Shown here: piece after piece, positions 51,964-59,980 of the stretch
Numbering within the stretch: position 1 is the stretch's first letter
Layout of the letters: each line of letters begins with the position of its first letter
Assembly (NCBI GenBank): GCA_015063245.1
Contig: SUSV01000007.1
Location: forward strand, 1-64,000
Source: Thermoplasmata archaeon
Lineage (GTDB): Archaea; Thermoplasmatota; Thermoplasmata; Methanomassiliicoccales; Methanomethylophilaceae
Direction: 5' to 3'
Length of the DNA stretch: 64,000 nucleotides
Program-made: the position numbers and the translations under genes
Notes under the pieces: generated by a model
Seen by the model: only the letters and a program-made list of their open reading frames with translations
The model's database searches: none
What the model was told of the DNA's origin: nothing

Positions 51964-52692
51964 ATGGCAAGAGCACAGGCAGCACGTAAGGTTAAGGACA
52001 AGTGGAAGGCAAAGGAGTGGTACAAGGTCCACGCCCCCAAGATGTTCAACGAGGCAGAGATCGGAGACACACCCTCGGCAGATCCCGAGTTTGTTATCGG
52101 ACGTACAGTCGAGGTAACAGTTCAGGATCTCACCGGAGACTTCTCCAAGATGCACATCAAACTCAAGTTCAAGGTCAACGCGGTCGACGGAACAGACGCA
52201 AAGACAGTCTTCGTCGGACACGACCTCACCAGCGATTACGTCAGGAGGCTGACCCGCAGGAGAAAGACAAAGACCGATCACGTCGTCGACTTCTACACCA
52301 AGGACGGATTCAAGTACAGGATCAAGACTATGTCCATCGCCGACAGGCGTATCCAGTCCTCACAGGAAGAGGGAATGAGAGCAATCATCGCAGAGACCCT
52401 GACCAACATGGGTAAGGAGATGACACTCTCCGAGATCGTCAAGGCGATCATCTCCGGTTCACTCTCCAGGGACCTGGCCAAGGCATGCCACGTCGTCATC
52501 CCCATCAAGAGGATCGAGGTCCGCAAGTCCGAGGTTCTCGAGTTCGGAGAGGGAGAGCCCGAGGCAGTCTTCGCACCCGAAGAGATGGTCCAGGCAGAGC
52601 CCGTCAAGGAGGCAGCACCCGCAGAGGATGCAGCCGCCGAGGAAGCACCTGCAGAGGCCGAAGAGGCTCCTGCAGAGGAAGCATCCGAGTGA
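51964..52692 (+). CDS. rps3ae: 30S ribosomal protein eS1 (S3Ae)
   Basis: This small-subunit platform protein occurs only in archaea and eukaryotes. The family sequences KDKWKAKEWYKVHAP and GHDLTSDYVRRLTRRRKTK are clear. It has 242 residues including an Ala/Glu-rich C-terminal tail (about residues 200-242) similar in style to the tail of uS4 in this genome. It is monocistronic, followed by a strong hairpin terminator. Confidence 0.97.
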   Translation: MARAQAARKVKDKWKAKEWYKVHAPKMFNEAEIGDTPSADPEFVIGRTVEVTVQDLTGDFSKMHIKLKFKVNAVDGTDAKTVFVGHDLTSDYVRRLTRRRKTKTDHVVDFYTKDGFKYRIKTMSIADRRIQSSQEEGMRAIIAETLTNMGKEMTLSEIVKAIISGSLSRDLAKACHVVIPIKRIEVRKSEVLEFGEGEPEAVFAPEEMVQAEPVKEAAPAEDAAAEEAPAEAEEAPAEEASE

Positions 52693-52700
52693 TTATCAAA

Positions 52701-52720
52701 AGTCCCGGTCCGCCGGGACT
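52701..52720 (+). terminator. Terminator after rps3ae
   Basis: AGTCCCGG-TCCG-CCGGGACT is a perfect 8-bp stem just after the stop codon, followed by CTTCAAACCTTTTCC. Confidence 0.65.
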
Positions 52721-52801
52721 CTTCAAACCTTTTCCACATCATCACTTCTATTCAGACTTTACACAAACCCTTATAATGGATGAGTCAATGCCTTGATTAC
52801 T

Positions 52802-52910
52802 GTCGGGGTGGCTCAGCCTGGTGGAGCGTCGGACTCATAGGGTTCTGGTCAATAGGACCTCTTCCAGGGAAATCCGAAGGTCAAGGGTTCGAACCCCTTT
52901 CCCGACACCA
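52802..52910 (+). tRNA. tRNA-Met (anticodon CAT) with a 32-base intron
   Basis: The acceptor arms GTCGGGG and TCCCGAC pair, with an encoded ACCA end. The D stem is GCTC/GAGC, the anticodon stem TCGGA/TCCGA, and the T arm AAGGG-TTCGAAC-CCCTT. The anticodon CAT is followed by A37 and then an intron at 52840-52871, the canonical 37/38 position. A TATA box (TTATAATGG) lies about 28 bases upstream. Elongator Met is most likely; tRNA-Ile2 with agmatidine also has CAT and cannot be fully excluded. Confidence 0.9.
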
Positions 52911-52922
52911 TCTCTTCTATCT

Positions 52923-54089
52923 TCAGTTCATCAGGATCGATGCGCACGTCTCGAGGATGTTCGATACGGCTATCCTGTCGGTCAGGAAATATCTGATCTC
53001 CTTGCCGTCGCGTTCGGAGGATACGATTTTGGATTCCCTCAGGATCTTCAGATTATGTGATGCGAGGGATACGGATTCGTTCGTGACCGAAGCAAGCTGC
53101 CTGACGCTCATCTTGCCGCTCATGAGAGCGAGGACAATGCTGATGCGGTTGGGGTCAGATAGGGTCTTCATGATCCTCTCATACCCCGGATTCATCGAAC
53201 TCAGGCTTTTTGTGATCGCTTCGAGATCATCCTCGGAGCATGCCGACCTGGTCGCGTCGTCATAAGGGCTGCTGCTTTGGCTGGGGATACGGGCAATCAG
53301 TGAAAATGACAGAGGGATCTTCATGATACCATCGCGTGTAAGGACGGAGAAAGGTTCCCTGTCCAGAGATTGGATGCGTATATCCGTCACTCCGAGGCCG
53401 AGCAGGATCCCTACATCCCAAGTCGGTCTTCTCTCCATGCTTGCCGGATAGTTGCAGGACAGCTTGCGTATTATGCTGAGATCTACCTTATCGACATTGG
53501 TATGCGCATGCAGGTTGTTGTCCGTACCGTATTTCATCTCGATGAACTTGCTGCGCTTCTTGAAATCATCATCGAACTCATCAAGATACCAGTTGCCGTC
53601 TATTACGATCAGGATCCCTCCGGGTTTGAGCAGATTTATCCATGAATAGTATGCAGTGGTAGGGTCCATGAGGTTCCATACGATATTCTTCGATACGACT
53701 ATGTCGAAATCATTCCTTTCAAGTGGCGGATCGGTGACATCTCCTAGGATGAATTCAATATCCACGCCGGCATCGAGCGCATTCGCCCTGGCATGCTCCA
53801 GCATGTTCTCAGAATTATCTACCGCAATGACGTCATGACCGAGTTTTGCCATCGTGATTGCTGCCCATCCGGCCCCGGTTCCCATGTCCGCAACGCGGAA
53901 TTTCCTGTTGACGCCTATCTGATTGTGCATAATCGTCTTCAGGACATTGGGCTCATGCTCCAGTTCGGCTCTGGTGGCGATGCTGTATCCCTTCGAACGG
54001 GAGTTCCAATACTCGATAGTCTGTTCCTGAACGGTCATAGCCGTCTTGGTCTCAGAACTCGTCTTTTCGATCGTATCGTCGGGACACAT
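52923..54089 (-). CDS. SAM-dependent methyltransferase fused to an ArsR-type winged helix
   Basis: This 388-residue protein has an N-terminal class I methyltransferase domain (about residues 30-275) with VADMGTGAGWAAITMAKLG, VIAVDNSENMLEHA and LKPGGILIVIDGNWYL. Its C-terminal winged helix (about residues 300-388) is ArsR-like: KTLSDPNRISIVLALMSGK and RQLASVTNESVSLASHNLKIL. The enzyme part resembles the second methyltransferase at 55706 (shared YWN.RS and WDVG segments). The track begins with TTG 54092; I use ATG 54089. A 19-bp palindrome between its TATA box and start suggests that it represses itself and the divergent uptake operon. The fused pair may sense the methylated product or SAM; that is inference. 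Confidence 0.85.
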   Translation of the reverse strand: MCPDDTIEKTSSETKTAMTVQEQTIEYWNSRSKGYSIATRAELEHEPNVLKTIMHNQIGVNRKFRVADMGTGAGWAAITMAKLGHDVIAVDNSENMLEHARANALDAGVDIEFILGDVTDPPLERNDFDIVVSKNIVWNLMDPTTAYYSWINLLKPGGILIVIDGNWYLDEFDDDFKKRSKFIEMKYGTDNNLHAHTNVDKVDLSIIRKLSCNYPASMERRPTWDVGILLGLGVTDIRIQSLDREPFSVLTRDGIMKIPLSFSLIARIPSQSSSPYDDATRSACSEDDLEAITKSLSSMNPGYERIMKTLSDPNRISIVLALMSGKMSVRQLASVTNESVSLASHNLKILRESKIVSSERDGKEIRYFLTDRIAVSNILETCASILMN

Positions 54090-54091
54090 CA

Positions 54092-54110
54092 ATTGGTTCT
54101 ATAATCCAAT
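54092..54110. promoter_or_regulatory. 19-bp palindrome at the methyltransferase-ArsR promoter
   Basis: ATTGGTTCTATAATCCAAT lies between the minus-strand TATA (GCATATAGT at about 54113-54121) and the start codon at 54089. It shares ATTGG and ATCCAAT with the element at 54231-54249. Confidence 0.6.
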
Positions 54111-54230
54111 AACTATATGCACATATCGGCATCAACTGTTACCACTCATATCCATTCATTTGAACAAATTTTCAAGTAATTTTTACCTCCAACGTTAGCT
54201 TTATATTGAATGACTTGAAGTGTGGAAATA

Positions 54231-54249
54231 ATTGGATAATACATCCAAT
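54231..54249. promoter_or_regulatory. 19-bp palindrome at the ABC transporter operon promoter
   Basis: ATTGGATAATACATCCAAT has perfect 7-bp arms and lies about 25-30 bases after the TATA box TTTATATT (54200-54207), at the expected transcription start, so a bound repressor would block initiation. Confidence 0.62.
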
Positions 54250-54261
54250 AAATGTGATAAT

Positions 54262-55668
54262 ATGGACAAGAAGATTCTGGCTGTAGTAGCAGTCGTCGCC
54301 GTTGTGGCCGTTGTTGCTGCTGTGGTGGTATTCACCGCGAACGGAGATAAGGACGAGGACCTGCCGAACAGCAACAATCTGGAAGGACGTCTCGCAGTTT
54401 TCGGAAACGCGAACAACGACGACTATCTGGACAGCCGTGATGTCGATTATGTTAAACAGATCATAGCAGGAGAGGTCGAACCCATCTACTATGATTGCTA
54501 CAAGAGCTACGGAGGCGCACTTGTCAAGAGATGCCTCGCCGATGCAAATGTAGACGGAAAGATCGATGAGGCCGATGTGAAATGGATCGAGAGGATGGTG
54601 GACCGCGAGAAGAACATGCAGGTCTACTTCTACGATGTCGATGCCGTCATCGGCTCATGCACATACCCTCTGACGACAGCCGCCGTCGGATACAAGAGCA
54701 ACTACGATTCGATGATCATCCTCGGAGCCGTAGACAATGTGAAGTATGTCTGCAACCAGGTCGGTTCCAACGGGGGCAATCACCAGAATGACCAGGGAGT
54801 ATACCACAAATGGTTCACTGTCTTCGACGGAGCAGAGTGTTTCGGAAGCAGGTTCACACCCGATTACGAGGTCTTCGTGAAGGAAGGCAACACACCCCCG
54901 AGCTTCATGCTCTCAGGAACAAGGGCATGGTTCGATCCCAACATGGAGGAGACATGCGCACCCATCGGAATCGATGTCGTACGTCTCCCGTTCTACGAGG
55001 ACAACTGGACCGTTCCCGCAATCATCACTCTCGGATACCTGCTGAACCATGAGAAGCAGGCATACGAATACGCCGAGAAGGCAGATTCGGTCTACCAGAC
55101 CATCGAGGATGCGCTGAAAGACGTACCTCTCAAGGACCGCCCGCTGGTCTTCGCCAGCTACTCGATCAACAGTGTATCCGGTATGCATGGAGGAGTCCAC
55201 GAGCTGGTCACACTGGCCGGAGGACGCACTGTCATCGATGAAGGATATCAGAAGGGAAGCCTCGACGGTGAGGCCATCTATGCCATGGATCCAGATTGGA
55301 TCATCAGTTCCCAGTACTTCGGTTTCATGGAGACATACGAGGATCATGACAGCTGTCAGAAGGCGATGTACACCCAGTATGGTACAACTGACGGAAAGTA
55401 CGAGAAGAACATCGTGATGACCGACGCATACAAGAACGGACGTGTCCTGCTGTTCAACCAGGGTGTCTATATGGGTACCGCCAGCTATGTCGCTTGCGCA
55501 TATCTTGCGAACCACCTGTATCCCGACAAGTTCAATTTCGATGTCGATGCTCTGTTCGAGGATTACCTCAGCAAGTATCACTCGGATTGGAAAGCCGAGG
55601 ATTTCAAGGATATCGATTACCTCGAGCTCCAGACATACCTTGACAAGAAGTCAGAGTTTGGCATCTGA
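54262..55668 (+). CDS. Metal-chelate ABC substrate-binding protein with dockerin-like repeats
   Basis: This exported binding protein of 468 residues has an N-terminal anchor (LAVVAVVAVVAVVAAVVVF), then a pair of dockerin type I-like calcium motifs at about residues 44-112 (NANNDDYLDSRDVDYVKQII and DANVDGKIDEADVKWIERMV), then a periplasmic-binding domain of the iron-siderophore or cobalamin type (CAPIGIDVVRLPFYEDNW, DPDWIISSQYF). The start is ATG 54262 (MDKKILAV), shorter than in the track. Methyltransferase, permease and ATPase genes follow on the same strand. The ligand cannot be told; an iron complex or a corrinoid are both plausible given the corrinoid enzymes in this genome. Confidence 0.88.
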   Translation: MDKKILAVVAVVAVVAVVAAVVVFTANGDKDEDLPNSNNLEGRLAVFGNANNDDYLDSRDVDYVKQIIAGEVEPIYYDCYKSYGGALVKRCLADANVDGKIDEADVKWIERMVDREKNMQVYFYDVDAVIGSCTYPLTTAAVGYKSNYDSMIILGAVDNVKYVCNQVGSNGGNHQNDQGVYHKWFTVFDGAECFGSRFTPDYEVFVKEGNTPPSFMLSGTRAWFDPNMEETCAPIGIDVVRLPFYEDNWTVPAIITLGYLLNHEKQAYEYAEKADSVYQTIEDALKDVPLKDRPLVFASYSINSVSGMHGGVHELVTLAGGRTVIDEGYQKGSLDGEAIYAMDPDWIISSQYFGFMETYEDHDSCQKAMYTQYGTTDGKYEKNIVMTDAYKNGRVLLFNQGVYMGTASYVACAYLANHLYPDKFNFDVDALFEDYLSKYHSDWKAEDFKDIDYLELQTYLDKKSEFGI

Positions 55669-55705
55669 TCAAACCAGGGGGCAATGCCCCCTATTCTCTG
55701 ATATT

Positions 55706-56455
55706 ATGGCTTTAATCGAGGAAATAAAGTATTATTGGAATCTGCGCAGCTCCGGTTTTTCTGATTCTGTCCTCAATGACATCAGCAAAGGATCAGACGT
55801 ATTGTTCGGAAAGATCAGCGATTATTTCGCAGGGCAGGAGGTCAGGGACATCCTGGATGTCGGATGCGGACCAGGTTTCTTTTCGATGCTGTTCGGTTCC
55901 AAGGGATACAATGTGACAGGCATAGACTACTCGGACAAGATGGTGGAGGAGGCTCGCAGGAACGCCGAAGCAAAAGGCGTCGATGCCAAGTTCTTCATCA
56001 TGGATGCCCAGAACATGGATTTTCCGGATTCATCTTTCGATCTGGTCCTCTCCCGCGATATGTTCTGGTGCCTGGAGAGGCCTGAGGCTGCGTACAGGGA
56101 GATATTGAGGGTCCTCCGTCCCGGAGGCATGGCCATCGTCTCCGACGGCAATTACTATCTCCATCTTTACAACAAGGACTACGCAGAAGCCAAGGAAACG
56201 CTCAGGTCGATGTTCGATAACAAGGATGTTGAGGCAGGTCATGAGTATTTCAACAAGGACAAAGTGGATTTCGGAATCATCGAGAATCTTGCCAAAGAGA
56301 TGCCTCTGAGCCATGAGGTCCGTCCCATGTGGGACGTCGGCACGCTGGCGGCCATAGGATGCGATGATGTCTCGATCCATATCCGCCATGCCTACCCGAA
56401 AGGCGATTCCAGGCTGGTGATGTCCTTCGACATAATCATTCACAAAGGGGATTGA
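55706..56455 (+). CDS. SAM-dependent class I methyltransferase
   Basis: This 249-residue enzyme has ILDVGCGPGFFSMLFGSKG (motif I), VTGIDYSDKMVEEARR, and DAQNMDFPDSSFDLVLSRD, then LRPGGMAIVSDGNYYLHL. It is related to the methyltransferase part of the upstream fusion protein but lacks the winged helix. It sits inside the transporter operon, between the binding protein and permease genes, which suggests that it modifies the transported chelate or its metal complex. The substrate is unknown. A small GGGGGCAATGCCCCC hairpin lies before it, just after the binding-protein stop. Confidence 0.87.
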   Translation: MALIEEIKYYWNLRSSGFSDSVLNDISKGSDVLFGKISDYFAGQEVRDILDVGCGPGFFSMLFGSKGYNVTGIDYSDKMVEEARRNAEAKGVDAKFFIMDAQNMDFPDSSFDLVLSRDMFWCLERPEAAYREILRVLRPGGMAIVSDGNYYLHLYNKDYAEAKETLRSMFDNKDVEAGHEYFNKDKVDFGIIENLAKEMPLSHEVRPMWDVGTLAAIGCDDVSIHIRHAYPKGDSRLVMSFDIIIHKGD

Positions 56456-56456
56456 G

Positions 56457-57524
56457 ATGGAGATGAATGCAGATCAGAAGATGGTGAAGGACTATCACCG
56501 TTACACTCTGAGGAAGATCATTTTCACAATCCTTTGCGTGGTCGCCATGGTCATCACCTTGGGTTACGCGACCACCATAGGTTCTTCCAGTCTTACGATG
56601 TGGGAGGCATACGAGGGGATATGGAATCACTTCTTCAACAAGGACGAGATCGATGAGGTGACCGATTGGATCCTTTTCGATATCAGACTGCCCCGCATCA
56701 TGACGGGAATGGTAGCAGGTCTGTCGCTCGGAGTGGCAGGTGCCGCGATGCAGAGCATGATGAAGAATCCTCTCGCCGACCCGTATACTACGGGAATCTC
56801 GTCAGGTGCTTCGTTCGGTGCTACCCTTGCGTTGGGTCTCGGCATATCCCTGTTCGGACTGGGAGGGACTGCCGGTCTGGTGATAACGGCATTCATCTTC
56901 TCACTCATTCCAGCGATAGTCATCATCGGCGTATCATCCCTGAGGAACACCTCGGCTGCAACGATGATCCTTGCCGGAATCGCAGTGATGTATCTATTCA
57001 ATGCATGCACCACTCTGATCAAGCTGACGCTCTCGGAGCAATCGCTCTCAGCTGTCTATCAGTGGTCGATCGGAGATCTTTCCGGTTCCACCTGGACATC
57101 ATTCTATGTGATCCTGGTGTTCGCAGTGATAGGTTCGGTAATCCTTATGCTCCTGTCCAAACAGCTCAACATCCTGATCACCGGGGACAAGAACGCGACT
57201 GCTTTGGGCCTGGACGCTCACAAGCTCCGTATAGTGTTGCTAATCCTGATATCCCTCATGGCCGCATCCGTCGTGTGTTTCACAGGAATCATCGGTTTCG
57301 TGGGATTGGTCGCACCTCATATAGTGCGTATCTTCCTTGGTTCGGACAACAGATATCTGATTCCCGCTTCCGCAGCATTCGGAGCGGTGCTCCTGATGGT
57401 GGCCGATCTCATATCGAGGACAATAATCGCCCCCACGTTCCTGCCTGTAGGTGTCATAACCGCGTTCATCGGATGCCCGCTGTTCCTGTATCTGCTGATA
57501 AAGCAGAGGAAATCCCTGTGGTGA
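56457..57524 (+). CDS. FecCD-type ABC transporter permease
   Basis: This integral membrane subunit of 355 residues has about ten segments and the FecCD/BtuC signature: RLPRIMTGMVAGLSLGVAGAAMQ, NPLADPYTTGISSGASFGA and GFVGLVAPHIVRIFLGSDN. It forms the translocation channel for the chelate delivered by the binding protein. It starts one base after the methyltransferase stop and ends 4 bases before the ATPase gene. The permease probably acts as a homodimer. Confidence 0.94.
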   Translation: MEMNADQKMVKDYHRYTLRKIIFTILCVVAMVITLGYATTIGSSSLTMWEAYEGIWNHFFNKDEIDEVTDWILFDIRLPRIMTGMVAGLSLGVAGAAMQSMMKNPLADPYTTGISSGASFGATLALGLGISLFGLGGTAGLVITAFIFSLIPAIVIIGVSSLRNTSAATMILAGIAVMYLFNACTTLIKLTLSEQSLSAVYQWSIGDLSGSTWTSFYVILVFAVIGSVILMLLSKQLNILITGDKNATALGLDAHKLRIVLLILISLMAASVVCFTGIIGFVGLVAPHIVRIFLGSDNRYLIPASAAFGAVLLMVADLISRTIIAPTFLPVGVITAFIGCPLFLYLLIKQRKSLW

Positions 57525-57528
57525 TGCT

Positions 57529-58317
57529 ATGAAGGTAGAGATGAAAGATCTGGAATTCGGATACAGTTCCGATGTCAAGGTCCTGAAGGGCATCAATTAC
57601 ACTCTGGATGAGCCGGAGTTCATATGCATCATGGGTCCGAACGGTGTCGGCAAATCCACCCTGATCCATTGCATGAACAAGATCCTGAAGCCTTCAAGCG
57701 GATTCGTCTACATCAATGAAAAGGAAGTCAGGGAATACAAACTAAAGGAATTGGCAACCCATATGGGATATGTTCCGAACGCCAGCGAGGATACGTTCCC
57801 GCTGTCGGTGGTGGATACCGTCATGGTGGGTTTGCAGAACGATCACAAGTTCGGCACGAGCGATGAGGACCTCCACAAGGTATACGACGTTCTCAAGCTC
57901 ATGAAGATCCAGCATCTGGCGATGCGTGATTTCAATGAGCTGTCGGCTGGACAGCATCAGAAGGTCATGCTGGCAAGAGGTCTGGTGAGATCGCCTGAGA
58001 TCGTACTGCTGGATGAACCGACATCGAACTTGGATATCAGACATCAGCTCGAGGTCACCAAGGTACTCAGCCAACTGCCCGCCGAGAAGGGGATGCTGAT
58101 AATCATGATCAGTCACGACATCAACATCACGGCGAAATACGCCGATAAGATCATCATGCTCCATGATGGCGGTATCTTCGCTGTAGGTACACCGACAGAG
58201 GTGCTCACCAAAGAGAACATCCGTACCGTGTACGGTGTCGATGCGGATGTCATCGATGTCGACGGAAGGCCCCATGTGATCCTGAAGGAATCGCTGGAGG
58301 ATCCGGAATTCGAATGA
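57529..58317 (+). CDS. ABC transporter ATP-binding protein (FecE/BtuD-like)
   Basis: This ATPase of 262 residues powers the importer. Walker A is GPNGVGKST, the Q-loop region MGYVPNASEDTFPL (an Asn in place of the usual Gln), the signature LSAGQHQKVMLARGL, Walker B VLLDEPTSNLD and the switch histidine SHDINI. It is the last gene of the uptake operon and is followed by a small hairpin and T-rich tract at 58329-58350. Confidence 0.93.
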   Translation: MKVEMKDLEFGYSSDVKVLKGINYTLDEPEFICIMGPNGVGKSTLIHCMNKILKPSSGFVYINEKEVREYKLKELATHMGYVPNASEDTFPLSVVDTVMVGLQNDHKFGTSDEDLHKVYDVLKLMKIQHLAMRDFNELSAGQHQKVMLARGLVRSPEIVLLDEPTSNLDIRHQLEVTKVLSQLPAEKGMLIIMISHDINITAKYADKIIMLHDGGIFAVGTPTEVLTKENIRTVYGVDADVIDVDGRPHVILKESLEDPEFE

Positions 58318-58328
58318 AACGAAACATT

Positions 58329-58344
58329 TCCCGGGAAACCGGGA
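58329..58344 (+). terminator. Terminator of the ABC transporter operon
   Basis: TCCCGG-GAAA-CCGGGA is a 6-bp stem with a GNRA loop followed by TTCTTTTTCTTTCTG, a strong pyrimidine and T-rich tract. Confidence 0.65.
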
Positions 58345-58402
58345 TTCTTTTTCTTTCTGTCTGCGACAATTTCATTATAACCGACGGCTTTATCGGATTC
58401 AT

Positions 58403-59575
58403 ATGAGGTTGATCATCTATACAGGCAAGGGAGGGGTCGGTAAGACCTCAGCATCCGCCGCTACCGCTTACAGGCTTTCGCAGCTCGGATACCGCACCCT
58501 GTTGATGAGCACGGATTCCGCGCACTCGCTCGGAGATTCCCTCGATATGAACCTGGGGACGGAGATCCGCCACGTTTCAGAGAACTTCGATGCGTTCGAG
58601 ATCGATATCATACATGAGATGAAGACCAAATGGTCAGATATACAGTCGTATGTCGTCGAGTTCATGGTATCGCAGGGGATGGGGAACATCACCGCGGAGG
58701 AGATGGCAATATTCCCGGGCATGGAGATGATCTCGGCGCTGTTCTACGTGGACCAGTTCAACAAGAACGACAGCTACGACGTCATCGTCATGGATACCGC
58801 ACCGACGGGTGAGACGCTGAGGCTGCTCAGTCTTCCGGAGGCCGCCAACTGGTATGTAATGAGGTTCTACGGCACTTTCAAGAAGCTCATGGCATTGGCC
58901 CGCGCCACGTTGGGGAAGGTGTCATCAGTGCCGCTGCCGTCGTCGGAGGTCATGGATTCCATCGACACGCTGAAGGACACATTCCAGAGCGTGAGCGTGA
59001 TATTGGACGACCCGGAGCGCACCACCGTGAGGCTGGTCCTCAACCCGGAGCACATGGTCATTAAGGAGACCATGCGCGCATATACCTATCTCAGCCTGTA
59101 CAACAGGAATGTGGACATGCTCCTCGTGAACAAGGTGCTTCCGGACGACATCCTCGCCACTGAACCGTTCAGGGACAAGGCGGTCGAGCAGCAGGAGCAC
59201 ATGGAGGAGATCCACAACGCGTTCGATCCCATGGAGATCAAGACATGCTCGTTCAGGCATACGGAGCTCAGGGGCATACCGATGCTCGCCGCCATGGCCA
59301 ACGAGATCTACGGGGACTCCGATCCCACGAATGCATTCTCCAAGCAGAGCCCCATGTCTTTCCGCACCGACGGGGATGTTGAGATGCTGGTCATGAAGAT
59401 GCCGTTCGTGGAGGCCGCCGATGTGGAGCTGTTCAGGGTGGATGCGACATCGCTCATGGTCCACGTGGGAAGCCAGAAGCGCAACATCCATCTCCCCGAC
59501 TCGTTGCTTTCCGCACAGATCCTCGGCGCAGATTTCATAGGCGATGAACTCATTATCAAGTTCAAGAGGGAATGA
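58403..59575 (+). CDS. ArsA/Get3 family ATPase
   Basis: This is a deviant-Walker P-loop ATPase of the arsenite or tail-anchor insertion family, 390 residues. GKGGVGKTSASAATA lies at the N terminus, TDSAHSLGDSL is switch I, MDTAPTGETLRLL is switch II, and the A-loop-like region VNKVLPDD follows. The C terminus has the alpha-crystallin-like segment seen in some archaeal and plant ArsA proteins (LFRVDATSLMVHVGSQKRNIHL). In archaea the role is more likely membrane-protein targeting than arsenite export; no arsB gene is near. Its stop overlaps the start of a small partner gene. Confidence 0.9.
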   Translation: MRLIIYTGKGGVGKTSASAATAYRLSQLGYRTLLMSTDSAHSLGDSLDMNLGTEIRHVSENFDAFEIDIIHEMKTKWSDIQSYVVEFMVSQGMGNITAEEMAIFPGMEMISALFYVDQFNKNDSYDVIVMDTAPTGETLRLLSLPEAANWYVMRFYGTFKKLMALARATLGKVSSVPLPSSEVMDSIDTLKDTFQSVSVILDDPERTTVRLVLNPEHMVIKETMRAYTYLSLYNRNVDMLLVNKVLPDDILATEPFRDKAVEQQEHMEEIHNAFDPMEIKTCSFRHTELRGIPMLAAMANEIYGDSDPTNAFSKQSPMSFRTDGDVEMLVMKMPFVEAADVELFRVDATSLMVHVGSQKRNIHLPDSLLSAQILGADFIGDELIIKFKRE

Positions 59576-59979
59576 ACATGGCGACCGACGAGGAGATCGA
59601 CAGTTTCGTTGCTCAGAACAGGGAACTCATCGAGAGGATGATGAGGATCCAGAAGGAAAGCTTCGATGGCATCGAGGCGGACGAATCTGCAAGGGGTGTT
59701 AGGGACGCGGCAAGGCTCGTCAGAGAGAAGAGCGAGGAGTTCTTCAGGAACACCTATGTCACGATAACCAGCCCGGAGGTACAGAAGCATTTCATGACTG
59801 CTAGCATGGAGTTTCTCGCAGGGCTCAACGCCATCGCGGACGCTGCTCCCCTCCCGGATTACGTGAAGGAAGGCATGGACAACGTCAGGAAGGCGGGAAG
59901 GCAGGCATCATGCAGGGTCAACACGGATTGCCCCAACAAGGTGAGAAGGGAGTCCGGACAGGAAGAGAGCGCTGAGTGA
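59572..59979 (+). CDS. Small helical protein co-encoded with ArsA
   Basis: This 135-residue protein is mostly helical with a charged, Cys-containing C terminus (SCRVNTDCPNK). I do not recognise its family; a helical-bundle partner of the ATPase is possible. Its ATG overlaps the ArsA stop (ATGA), and dihydroorotase starts one base after its stop, so all three genes share a transcript. Confidence 0.75.
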   Translation: MNMATDEEIDSFVAQNRELIERMMRIQKESFDGIEADESARGVRDAARLVREKSEEFFRNTYVTITSPEVQKHFMTASMEFLAGLNAIADAAPLPDYVKEGMDNVRKAGRQASCRVNTDCPNKVRRESGQEESAE

Positions 59980-59980
59980 C

